Positions 32,087 to 38,840 of a stretch of 64,000 bases of DNA are shown piece after piece. The DNA lies in contig JAWKTB010000006.1 in assembly GCA_041402005.1 (NCBI GenBank), positions 1-64,000 on the forward strand, given 5' to 3'. Each line of letters opens with the position of its first letter. The stretch's first letter is position 1. The notes beneath the pieces are model-generated. The model did not search any database. It worked only from the letters and a program-made list of their open reading frames with translations, and was not told the DNA's origin. Position numbers and translations under genes: made by a program. This DNA comes from JAJRXR01 sp041402005 (lineage in GTDB: Bacteria > Planctomycetota > Phycisphaerae > Phycisphaerales > UBA1924).

Positions 32087-35000
32087 ATGGCCCTCTTTAC
32101 TCGCAAACCCAAGCCCGGGCCCCCCGCCCAGGGCGCGCCCAAGAACGTGTCGCAAACCAACGGCGCCCTGCACACCCACACCACCGATCCACGCGTCGAA
32201 CAGCGCACCCAGGAGATCGGGCGCGACCTCCTCGACCGCGCCCGCGCGCACAAGTCCGGCCTCCTCTCCGCACGCTTCTACTCCGACAAGCTCATGGACT
32301 GGGCCATGAAGGACCACGCCTTCAAGGTCCAGCTCTTCCGCTTCGTCGACGCCTTCCCCGTCCTCACCACGCCCGACATGGTCCACGACCATCTGGTGGA
32401 CTATCTCACGCAGCCCGGCGTCAAGGCGCCCCCCGGCATGGAGCTCGCCCTCAAGGCCGGCGCCATCGCCAAGGGCATCACCGCCAAGACGATCTCGAGC
32501 CAGATCAAGGGCATGGCGTCCAACTTCATCGCCGGCACGGACGCCGCCGACGCGCTCCCCTCGCTCCGCAAACTCTGGAACGACGGCATCGCCTTCTCCG
32601 TCGACCTGCTCGGCGAGGCCTGCGTCTCCGACGAGGAGGCCGACGCCTACCGCGACAAGTACCTCGACCTCGTCGAGAACCTCCACGCCGAGGCGGGCGT
32701 CTGGCCCGCCAACGAACGCCTCGAACGCGACCACCTGGGCTCCATCCCCCGCGTCAACGTCTCGATCAAGCTCAGCTCCTTGTCCGCCAAGTGCGACCCC
32801 ATCGACACCGACGGCGCCATCAACGACCTCATCTCCCGCCTCGAGCCGATCCTCACCAAGGCCAAGGCCAACAACGTCTTCATCAACTTCGACATGGAGA
32901 GCCACGCCCTCAAGGATCTCACCCTCGAGTGCTTCATGCGCTGCTGTGAGCGCTTCGACTTCGACGCCGGCATCGCCATGCAGGCCTACCTCCGCTCGGG
33001 CGTCGCCGACGCCAAGCGCCTCGCCGAGTGGTCCAAGCGCGTCGGGCGAACGGTCTCAGTGAGATTGGTCAAGGGCGCCTACTGGGACTACGAGACCATC
33101 CACGCGGAACAAGAAGGCTGGCCCTGCCCCGTCTGGAGCGCCAAGTGGCAGTCCGACCTCTGCTTCGAGCAGATGACCGACGTCATCCTCGGCGCCTGTC
33201 CGCGCTTGGCGAACGACCCCGGCCTCAAGCTCGCCCTCGGCTCACACAACGTCCGCTCCATCGCCCACGCCCTTGCATCGCTCGAAGCCAAGGGTCTCGG
33301 CACGGACGCCATCGAGCTCCAAATGCTCCACGGCATGGCCGACCAACTCAAGGCCGCCGCCACCGACATGGGCCTTCGCGTCCGCGAGTACGTCCCCGTC
33401 GGCGAGATGATCCCCGGCATGGCCTACCTCGTCCGCCGCCTCCTGGAGAACACCTCCAACGAATCCTGGCTCAAAGCCGGCTTCCTCGACAACGCCACCC
33501 CCGACGTCCTCCTCCGACCTCCCTCTCCCCCCCGGGGAGAGGGCCGGGGCGAGGGGTCTGCGTCATCTCCCATGTCTAGTGGGACAGGCGTCCCGCCTGT
33601 CTCTCCCCCTTCTCCCTCTTCTCCCTCTACCGACCTCTCCACCATCGCCCCCGACCGCCACCAGCTCTCCGACGCAAACCCGGGCGTTGGAGATGCCAAG
33701 CCCTTCTTCACCGAACCCGTCCACGACTTCTCCCGCGCCGACCTCCGCAAGAACTTTGCCGAAGCCATCGCGCGAGCCAACGTCCCCGCCGTCGCCAACG
33801 ACCGCACGCCCGACCAGGGCCTGGCCATGATCGCCAAGGCCCACGCCGCCTTCCCGGCCTGGCGCGACTTCGACCCCATCAAGCGATCCGACGTCCTCGT
33901 CCGCGCCGCCGCCAAGATGCGAGCGAAGCGCGACGACCTCTCCGCCGTCATCATCAAAGAGAACGGCAAGGACTGGCGCAACGCCGACGCCGACGTCACC
34001 GAGGCCATCGACTTCTGCGAGTACTACGCCCGCGAAGCCCCACGCCTCTTCACCCGAGAGCGCCTCGGCCGCTTCATCGGCGAGCTCGACCAGACCTGGC
34101 ATCAACCCAGGGGCGTCGCCCTCGTCATCTCCCCCTGGAACTTCCCCCTCGCCATCTGCTGCGGCATGACCACCGCCGCCCTCGTCACCGGCAACACCGT
34201 CGTCATCAAGCCCGCCGAGCAAACCCCCGCCATCGCCCGCCTGATGCACGACATCCTCCAAGAAGCACTCACCGAGGTTCTCAACTCCGTCGCTCCGTCG
34301 CTTCGTCGCTCCGTCGCTTCCTCAGACCTCCTCCACTTCTGCCCAGCCCCCGGCGAGACCACCGCCGCCGCCATGGTCCGCGACCCCCGCGTCGCGTTGA
34401 TCGCGTTCACCGGCTCCAAAGCCGTCGGCCTCGACATCATCCAAGCCGCCGCCCACACCCCCTCCTCTCCTCCTACCAGTTCTCGTGGGACAGGCGTCCC
34501 GCCTGTCTCCTACCCCCCCTCCGCCTACCCCCAGCCCCACGTCAAACGCGTCATCTGCGAGATGGGCGGCAAGAACGCCATCATCATCGACTCCTCCGCC
34601 GACCTCGACGAAGCCGTCCTCGCCGTCCGCGTCTCCGCCTTCGGCTTCCAGGGCCAGAAGTGCTCCGCCTGCTCACGCTGCATCGTCGTCGACCCCGAGG
34701 GGCCAGACGGCCGCGCTACCCAGACTTTCTTACGCCGCCTCGTCGCCTCCACCAACTCCCTCGTCGTCGGCGACCCCACCAAGCCCGGCACGGACGTCGG
34801 CCCCGTCATCGACGAGGAAGCCGCAACCAACATCAAGCGCTACATCCAGATCGCCAAGGACGAGGGCTGCAAGCTGGAACTCGAGATGCAACTCCCCGCG
34901 GCCAACCCCTACGTCGATTCGTCGCTCCGTCGCTTCGTCGCGCCCACCATCTTCTCGCACGTCACCCCCGCCCACACCATCTACCAACAGGAGATCTTCG

Positions 35001-35320
35001 GCCCCGTCCTCGCCGTCACCCACGCCCCCGACTTCGACGCCGCCCTCGCCCTCGCCAACGACCACCCCTACAAGCTCACCGGCGGCGTCTTCACGCGCAA
35101 GCCCGCCCACATCGACCAGGCCAAACGCGACTTCCGCGTCGGCAACCTCTACATCAACCGCCCCATCACCGGCGCCCTCGTCGGTCGCCAACCCTTCGGC
35201 GGCTTCGGCATGTCCGGCGTCGGCTCCAAAGCCGGCGGCCGCGAATACCTCCTCCAGTTCGTCGAGCCCAGAGCCTGCTGCGAAAACACCATGCGCCGAG
35301 GGTTTGCGCCAGAGCTCTAA
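32087..35320 (+). CDS. putA: Bifunctional proline dehydrogenase / P5C dehydrogenase (PutA-type)
   Basis: 1077 residues. It oxidises proline to glutamate through P5C. The proline dehydrogenase half (to about residue 470) shows VNVSIKLSSLSAK, VSVRLVKGAYWDYE and LEFLRRLLENT-like YLVRRLLENTSNES. The P5C dehydrogenase half (about 570-1065) has LVISPWNFPLAIC, CEMGGKNAIIID, catalytic Cys in GQKCSACSRC and PFGGFGMSGVG. There is no DNA-binding domain. Repeat DNA has been accepted in frame at four or five places: family A (about residue 478), family B (about 500 and 800), and short SLRRSVA units (about 735 and 945). All major motifs remain intact, so it is probably functional. Confidence 0.94.
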   Translation: MALFTRKPKPGPPAQGAPKNVSQTNGALHTHTTDPRVEQRTQEIGRDLLDRARAHKSGLLSARFYSDKLMDWAMKDHAFKVQLFRFVDAFPVLTTPDMVHDHLVDYLTQPGVKAPPGMELALKAGAIAKGITAKTISSQIKGMASNFIAGTDAADALPSLRKLWNDGIAFSVDLLGEACVSDEEADAYRDKYLDLVENLHAEAGVWPANERLERDHLGSIPRVNVSIKLSSLSAKCDPIDTDGAINDLISRLEPILTKAKANNVFINFDMESHALKDLTLECFMRCCERFDFDAGIAMQAYLRSGVADAKRLAEWSKRVGRTVSVRLVKGAYWDYETIHAEQEGWPCPVWSAKWQSDLCFEQMTDVILGACPRLANDPGLKLALGSHNVRSIAHALASLEAKGLGTDAIELQMLHGMADQLKAAATDMGLRVREYVPVGEMIPGMAYLVRRLLENTSNESWLKAGFLDNATPDVLLRPPSPPRGEGRGEGSASSPMSSGTGVPPVSPPSPSSPSTDLSTIAPDRHQLSDANPGVGDAKPFFTEPVHDFSRADLRKNFAEAIARANVPAVANDRTPDQGLAMIAKAHAAFPAWRDFDPIKRSDVLVRAAAKMRAKRDDLSAVIIKENGKDWRNADADVTEAIDFCEYYAREAPRLFTRERLGRFIGELDQTWHQPRGVALVISPWNFPLAICCGMTTAALVTGNTVVIKPAEQTPAIARLMHDILQEALTEVLNSVAPSLRRSVASSDLLHFCPAPGETTAAAMVRDPRVALIAFTGSKAVGLDIIQAAAHTPSSPPTSSRGTGVPPVSYPPSAYPQPHVKRVICEMGGKNAIIIDSSADLDEAVLAVRVSAFGFQGQKCSACSRCIVVDPEGPDGRATQTFLRRLVASTNSLVVGDPTKPGTDVGPVIDEEAATNIKRYIQIAKDEGCKLELEMQLPAANPYVDSSLRRFVAPTIFSHVTPAHTIYQQEIFGPVLAVTHAPDFDAALALANDHPYKLTGGVFTRKPAHIDQAKRDFRVGNLYINRPITGALVGRQPFGGFGMSGVGSKAGGREYLLQFVEPRACCENTMRRGFAPEL
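33520..33560 (+). repeat. Family A palindromic repeat (copy A5, + orientation), inside putA
   Basis: CCCTCTCCCC-ccc-GGGGAGAGGG followed by CCGGGGCGAGGGG, in the linker between the two enzyme domains. Confidence 0.9.
33577..33604 (+). repeat. Family B palindrome (copy B2, + orientation), inside putA
   Basis: CTAGTGGGACAGGCGTCCCG then CCTGTCTC; translated as SSGTGVPPVS. Confidence 0.9.
34284..34322 (+). repeat. Tandem TCCGTCGCT 9-mers inside putA
   Basis: Four near-identical 9-base units (TCCGTCGCT / TTCGTCGCT) add SVAPSLRRSVAS to the P5C dehydrogenase domain. A shorter copy lies at about 34918-34945. Confidence 0.8.
34479..34509 (+). repeat. Family B palindrome (copy B3, + orientation), inside putA
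   Basis: TCGTGGGACAGGCGTCCCGC then CTGTCTC; translated as SRGTGVPPVS just ahead of the catalytic-base motif CEMGGKN. Confidence 0.9.
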
Positions 35321-35371
35321 CCCTCTCCCCTCGGGGGAGAGGGTGGCTCGCGCAGCGAGCCGGGTGAGGGG
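35321..35371 (+). repeat. Family A repeat, long variant (copy A6, + orientation), left flank of DUF559 gene
   Basis: CCCTCTCCCC-tc-GGGGGAGAGGG, then an extra inner hairpin TGGCTCGCGCAGCGAGCC, then GGGTGAGGGG. It ends 3 nt before the TACACT box of the DUF559 gene and begins immediately at the putA stop. Confidence 0.9.
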
Positions 35372-35374
35372 CAG

Positions 35375-35380
35375 TACACT
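35375..35380 (+). promoter_or_regulatory. TACACT -10 box of DUF559 gene, leaderless GTG start
   Basis: TACACT, CTCGAT (6 nt), GTG. It lies between repeat A6 and the coding region, so the unit carries its own promoter. Confidence 0.6.
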
Positions 35381-35386
35381 CTCGAT

Positions 35387-35752
35387 GTGCCCCGCCGCAA
35401 CCTCGACACCGAAATCGCCCGCCGCTTCCGCCGCGAGTCCTCACCCCCCGAACGCATCCTCTGGCGCCACCTCCAAGCCCGCCGCCTCGACGGCCTCAAG
35501 TTCCGCCGCCAACAACCCATCGGCCCCTTCGTCGCCGACTTCTACTGCGCCGTAGCCAAACTCGTCATCGAACTCGACAGCGACATGCACGACCGACAGC
35601 GCGACGATCGCCGCGACGCCTGGATGAGGACGGAAGGCATCGAGACCCTCCGCATCCACGCCCGCGACCTGCGCGACAACGAAGAAGGCGTCCTGCGATC
35701 GATCGCCCGAAGGGCGAGAGAGCGAGTAGAAGAGAATCAGGAGAAGCGGTAG
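35387..35752 (+). CDS. DUF559 endonuclease-domain protein
   Basis: 121 residues, the standard length for DUF559. Features of the Vsr-like PD-(D/E)xK fold are present: ERILWRHLQARRLDGLKFRRQQPIG, then FVADFYCAVAKLVIELDSDMH, where the Asp of ADFYC and the Glu of VIELD are the expected metal ligands, and GIETLRIHARDL. The predicted activity is nicking or cleaving DNA; no family member's substrate is shown here. GTG 35387 lies 6 nt after TACACT. It fills the space between two inward-facing family A repeats almost exactly, which suggests a compact mobile unit or a domesticated repeat-processing nuclease. Confidence 0.88.
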   Translation: MPRRNLDTEIARRFRRESSPPERILWRHLQARRLDGLKFRRQQPIGPFVADFYCAVAKLVIELDSDMHDRQRDDRRDAWMRTEGIETLRIHARDLRDNEEGVLRSIARRARERVEENQEKR

Positions 35753-35791
35753 ACCCCTCACCCCAACCCTCTCCCCCAAGGGGAGAGGGAG
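35753..35791 (-). repeat. Family A repeat (copy A7, - orientation), right flank of DUF559 gene
   Basis: CCCCTCACCCCAACCCTCTC then CCCC-aa-GGGGAGAGGG. It starts directly at the DUF559 stop and is inverted relative to A6, so GGGTGAGGGG points inward on both sides. It is the only family A copy left of 38 kb in this orientation. Confidence 0.9.
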
Positions 35792-35854
35792 CTAAGCACT
35801 GAGCTTCCTACGAAGACATCATGGTGTGGTGCTTCTCATCGGAGTTGTAGTGGC

Positions 35855-36238
35855 GTGACAGTTGCTCTTTGCACAGTGTGCGGAAGTTTGAAATTTGGAT
35901 CTCTCTTGGAATGCGCCGAGTGCGGTGCGCCAAACACGCTGCCGGGCTTTACGGCAACATACTTTACAGATCACTACTGGGATCAAGATACTCTGGAGGA
36001 GTTGGGGCGCGTTGTGCGGCACCTAAATACTGCTCATCGTAGTCCCAAGATCAGGGCCCTTTCGTTCCTGGAATATGTCTCCCGTCAGCGTTCAGATGAG
36101 TTCTCGGTCAAGCTTGGTCCTGTTGCGCGATACCGGGTCAGCTCTCTGCTCAGAAATACTCATCTCCCGCCTGTGCAATGGCGTCGTAGCAAGTTGTACG
36201 AGTTAAGGCAATCACTGCGGACTGATGAGTCAAGTTGA
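35855..36238 (+). CDS. Hypothetical protein with N-terminal zinc ribbon, atypical base composition
   Basis: 127 residues, not recognised. CTVCGSLKFGSLLECAECG at residues 6-24 should bind zinc; the rest is mixed alpha/beta (DQDTLEELGRVVRHLNTAHR, KIRALSFLEYVSRQR). Codon use is unlike every neighbour: third positions are often A or T and G+C is roughly half by eye, against about 70% around it. With the DUF559 unit on one side and repeats on the other, recent acquisition is likely. The start (GTG 35855) is uncertain; no clear Shine-Dalgarno was seen. Confidence 0.6.
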   Translation: MTVALCTVCGSLKFGSLLECAECGAPNTLPGFTATYFTDHYWDQDTLEELGRVVRHLNTAHRSPKIRALSFLEYVSRQRSDEFSVKLGPVARYRVSSLLRNTHLPPVQWRRSKLYELRQSLRTDESS

Positions 36239-36254
36239 TTGCCGTATGTGCTGC

Positions 36255-36296
36255 CGAGTGTCGTGGAGACGCCGTCCTCGGCTTCTCCACGTTCTT
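36255..36296 (+). repeat. Family E hairpin (CGTGGAGACGCCGTCCTCGG...)
   Basis: GTCGTGGAGACGCCGTC pairs with GGCTTCTCCACG. Related copies are at 41640-41668 and 41694-41732. Confidence 0.75.
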
Positions 36297-36460
36297 TCGT
36301 ATACTTCACCACCCCGTGCGCAATCTCCCTGCCCTCCCCCCCATCCCAACTTGCCCACGCATGCGACCCCAAAAACAATTGCCGCATGCTCCATACCCAC
36401 ACCGACGCCGAGGCTGAGTCTTCGAAGCCTCGGGTTCCCACCGATGCCTGATCCCTGATG

Positions 36461-36520
36461 CCCCCTCCCCCGCTCCCAGCGGGGGAGGTGTCGAGCGCAG
36501 CGAGACGGAGGGGGCGTCTC
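36461..36520 (+). repeat. Family C repeat (copy C1, + orientation)
   Basis: CCCCCTCCCCCGCTCCCAGC then GGGGGAGGTGTCGAGCGCAG and CGAGACGGAGGGGGCGTC. Copies C2 and C3 beyond 38 kb are inverted. Confidence 0.85.
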
Positions 36521-36965
36521 CGTCCTCTCCTTCTCCTCCTCTTCCCCAAAGCCGCGGGATTCGAATTCCGCGGACCCAACCCCCCGCGCCCGCCACAGCC
36601 CCACGCCGCGCCACGACCACCCTCACCCTCGACACCGCGCCCCCAACCCCGCGAGCAAGCACACCCCCCGCGCCCCCAGTCCCAGAAGAATGCCCCCGAT
36701 CCAACCCCGCCGCCCCGCCCGCGCGCCACCCCGGGATTCCGGGGCCCGCTCCCTTCCATCCCAGTCCTGGGATTGATACGCAAACTCCTGGGAGGAAAGA
36801 GATTGCGCCGGACGGCGTCCCGCGGCCCTCCCCCGGTCCGCCCGCCGCCCGCGCGCAGTTATCGGAGTTTGCTGGCATCCACCCCGACGCGTGGCACCCT
36901 CCGACGGGAGACCCGCCACCGCCGGGGCTTGTCGGCATCGTGGTCTCCGAGAGGAGCAGAGACCC

Positions 36966-37595
36966 ATGCGATCGATCACCGCCGCCCTGACCCTGGCCGC
37001 CCTGTCGACCACCGCCCTCGCCGGCGTCCGCGTCGACCTCTTCGTCTTCGAGAACCAGGACAGCGTCCCGACCGGCAACATCGACATCTGGGTCGACGTC
37101 GTCGACAACGGCTCGACCATCGACTTCGTCTGGCACAACGACTCGACCGAGGCCGCCAACCTCACGTCGATCTACATCGAGAACTCGAACGCGGCGGGCC
37201 TGCTCTCCAACGCCAACATCATGAACGTCGCCGGCGTGCAATACTCCTCGTCCGCCACGCCGCCCAATCCCGCCGGCTCGATCCAGTTCTTCGGCGGCGC
37301 CTGGCAAGGCAACATCTTCAGCGCCGACCCCGACACCCCTCAACCCAACGTCAACGCCATCAACCCGGGCGAGTCGCTCACCACCCGCTTCGACTACTCG
37401 GGCGGGCTGACGTACCAGATGGTGATCGACTCGCTCCTCGACCCGGACTTCCCGACGGCGTTTCGCCTCGCCGGTCACGTCCAGGGCATCGGCGCCGGCG
37501 ACTCCTCCATCTGGGTCGTCAGCCCCGCGCCCGGCTCGGCGGGCCTGCTCGCCGGCGCCGCCCTCCTCGGCGCTCGTCGCCGCCGCCGCCACTGA
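36966..37595 (+). CDS. Secreted protein with PEP-CTERM-like sorting tail
   Basis: 209 residues. Signal peptide (MRSITAALTLAALSTTALA), a beta-rich body rich in Asn, Asp and Ser (VDVVDNGSTIDFVWHNDS...), then a short tail SPAPGSAGLLAGAALLGA followed by RRRRRH. The Pro-motif, hydrophobic helix and Arg cluster match CTERM-type sorting signals cleaved by exosortase-like enzymes. No exosortase is in the window. GAGAGGAG precedes the ATG by about 8 nt. Biological role unknown; related proteins are surface or matrix components. Confidence 0.82.
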   Translation: MRSITAALTLAALSTTALAGVRVDLFVFENQDSVPTGNIDIWVDVVDNGSTIDFVWHNDSTEAANLTSIYIENSNAAGLLSNANIMNVAGVQYSSSATPPNPAGSIQFFGGAWQGNIFSADPDTPQPNVNAINPGESLTTRFDYSGGLTYQMVIDSLLDPDFPTAFRLAGHVQGIGAGDSSIWVVSPAPGSAGLLAGAALLGARRRRRH

Positions 37596-37605
37596 GTCCC
37601 GTCGT

Positions 37606-37809
37606 TCAGGCGTACATCAGCGTCAGCGCCCGCGCCCGGACAACCGGGCGGAGCGATCGGCGTGCATGCTCGCGCAGCTCCCCGCGCAGCTCCTCCCAGA
37701 CAGCCTCCCGCCCGTCCTTGTAGACGGGGGTCACCGCCAGGGTCGTCGCGAGGCGCCTGGCCCGGCGACTGTCCGAAGCGCCTGCCCGCATCACTCGTTC
37801 GGCCCGCAT
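37606..37809 (-). CDS. Small basic protein with strong Shine-Dalgarno (hypothetical)
   Basis: 67 residues, not recognised, mostly helical and rich in Arg, Ala and Glu (GREAVWEELRGELREHARRS in the middle). GGAGGAA lies 6 nt before the ATG at 37809. Codon choice matches coding DNA. It is one of three small minus-strand genes between 37.6 and 38.5 kb, and shares a VWExLRxE motif with the next one. It ends 10 nt from the convergent CTERM gene. Confidence 0.6.
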   Translation of the reverse strand: MRAERVMRAGASDSRRARRLATTLAVTPVYKDGREAVWEELRGELREHARRSLRPVVRARALTLMYA

Positions 37810-37899
37810 GTCCGTTCCTCCTGTCATGAATCCCGGAGAACAGGCGGCTTCCACCGCCAGACCGGGCCATCTCAAACCCACCCGGCGATCTCTGCCGAG

Positions 37900-38000
37900 T
37901 GGGCTCTGCGCTCCAGAACCAGATCTCTCAGCCGATTCCGGGGTTACAGCCGGCGGGCGCATGAAAAGGGCGCGGGCGGGGCGGACCCCGGGCCGCGCCC
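37900..38000. other. Point where + strand G/C skew changes sign
   Basis: Left of here the + strand is C-rich whatever the gene direction (for example 30.0 kb minus-coding and 33.0 kb plus-coding); right of here it is G-rich in the same way (39 kb plus-coding, 50 kb and 63 kb minus-coding). A C-to-G change is the polarity expected at a replication origin. No dnaA, dnaN or clear DnaA-box cluster is visible. The position was judged by eye. Confidence 0.45.
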
Positions 38001-38035
38001 GTCGTGGCGGTCCCGTGTGGGTTTGGGTGGGGGGG

Positions 38036-38218
38036 TCATGCGGACGACCCCGCCCGCTCGTGCTCGCGGCTGGCGGAGGCCTCACGGCGGAGGACCTCCC
38101 AGACCAGGCGGCGGAGCTCCTCGCGGCTGGCGGCGTTCTCGCTCAGACGCTCTCGCAGCGCCTGCTCGAGTTGTGCGCGCACGCGCTCGGAGAGCTCGCT
38201 GCGGCTGTGGCGGTTCAT
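38036..38218 (-). CDS. Small helical protein (hypothetical)
   Basis: 60 residues, almost entirely predicted helix and highly charged: SELSERVRAQLEQALRERL then ASREELRRLVWEVLRREA. AGAGAGGTG lies just upstream of the ATG at 38218. Not recognised. The VWExLRxE motif recalls the 67-residue protein at 37606-37809, so the two may be paralogues or partners. Confidence 0.6.
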   Translation of the reverse strand: MNRHSRSELSERVRAQLEQALRERLSENAASREELRRLVWEVLRREASASREHERAGSSA

Positions 38219-38357
38219 CGGACACCTCTCTGGGCGCGTCGTGCGCCCGTTCGGACAGCGACGGCGGCGTGCCGGCGCGTGGACTGACTGGTCTTGACTC
38301 CCGGGCGGCCTGCGCACGCACAAGCGGACCCGAACGACGACGGCATGTGGCGGAATA

Positions 38358-38471
38358 TCAGCCGGCGACGAGCCAGCCGAACTCGACGACGATTCGCGGC
38401 GTCTTGGCGACGACGCAAACAATCGGGTCGATCGCCCGGGTGACGGGCACGACCTGGTCGTGATCGCTCAT
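38358..38471 (-). CDS. 37-residue protein (hypothetical)
   Basis: MSDHDQVVPVTRAIDPIVCV and then VAKTPRIVVEFGWLVAG. It has a strong AAGGAG Shine-Dalgarno about 6 nt before the ATG, GC-rich third positions and a clean stop. Hydrophobic second half, one Cys. It could be the first gene of a small minus-strand operon with 38036-38218 and 37606-37809, or a leader peptide. Not recognised. Confidence 0.5.
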   Translation of the reverse strand: MSDHDQVVPVTRAIDPIVCVVAKTPRIVVEFGWLVAG

Positions 38472-38594
38472 GGGGATCTCCTTCGGCTGGGGCCAACTGG
38501 ACCGCCGACGCACGCGCGCCGGAGCGGTGAGGCGGAAGGGTACTGCGCTCGCGCGGGATTTCTACCAGCGCGGGGTGAGAAAAGAGTGAATGAG

Positions 38595-38650
38595 AGTGAG
38601 GTGGGCAGGTCGGCAGATGGGCAGGTCGGTAGGTCGGTAGGTCGGGGGAG
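38595..38650 (+). repeat. Short tandem units GGCAGGTC / GGTAGGTC (family D)
   Basis: About six 8-12 base units of the type GGGCAGGTCGGCAGAT. A second array of the same type is at 40605-40642, after the halogenase-like gene. Confidence 0.8.
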
Positions 38651-38669
38651 ACGAAGACGGAGGAGGGGG

Positions 38670-38714
38670 AGCCCCTCACCCCGGCCCTCTCCCCGGAGGG
38701 GGGAGGGAGGGAGA
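38670..38714 (-). repeat. Family A repeat (copy A8, - orientation)
   Basis: CCCCTCACCCCGGCCCTCTC then CCC-gga-GGGGGGAGGG. Directly joined to family C copy C2. Confidence 0.88.
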
Positions 38715-38767
38715 CACCTCCTCCGTCTCGCTGCTCGACACCTCCCCGCTGGGGAGCGGGGGAGGGA
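38711..38767 (-). repeat. Family C repeat (copy C2, - orientation)
   Basis: GGGAGACACCTCCTCCGTCT then CGCTGCTCGACACCTCCCC and GCTGGGGAGCGGGGGAGG; the inverse of C1. Confidence 0.85.
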
Positions 38768-38828
38768 TGGGTTTCTCGGGCGTGGGTGGGGGTGGAGCAA
38801 GGGGGTTGGCATCTCGTTGGCGGGGTGG

Positions 38829-38834
38829 TACATA
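38829..38834 (+). promoter_or_regulatory. TACATA -10-like box, leaderless start
   Basis: TACATA, CGGGGC (6 nt), ATG 38841. The last base departs from TAnnnT. Confidence 0.45.
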
Positions 38835-38840
38835 CGGGGC

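Larger units (their letters stand above)
36239..36965. other. Gene-free, repeat-rich interval
   Basis: No credible gene in 727 nt. It holds a family E hairpin (36255-36296), a family C repeat (36461-36520), a palindrome CCGCGGGATTCGAATTCCGC at about 36543, and long C-rich stretches whose open frames are Pro/Arg noise. Confidence 0.65.

Noticed and set aside
35800..36240. Low-GC stretch as the replication origin
   Set aside because: It is AT-richer and near the skew switch, but it is occupied by an ORF, lies 2 kb left of the switch, and has no clear DnaA-box cluster.
36540..36565. TTCGAAT inside a palindrome, resembling a tRNA T-loop
   Set aside because: It is a simple CCGCGG-flanked palindrome; no acceptor stem, anticodon arm or D-arm can be drawn around it.
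38595..38650. Tandem GGCAGGTC units taken as a possible CRISPR array
   Set aside because: The units are 8-12 bases and contiguous without unique spacers.
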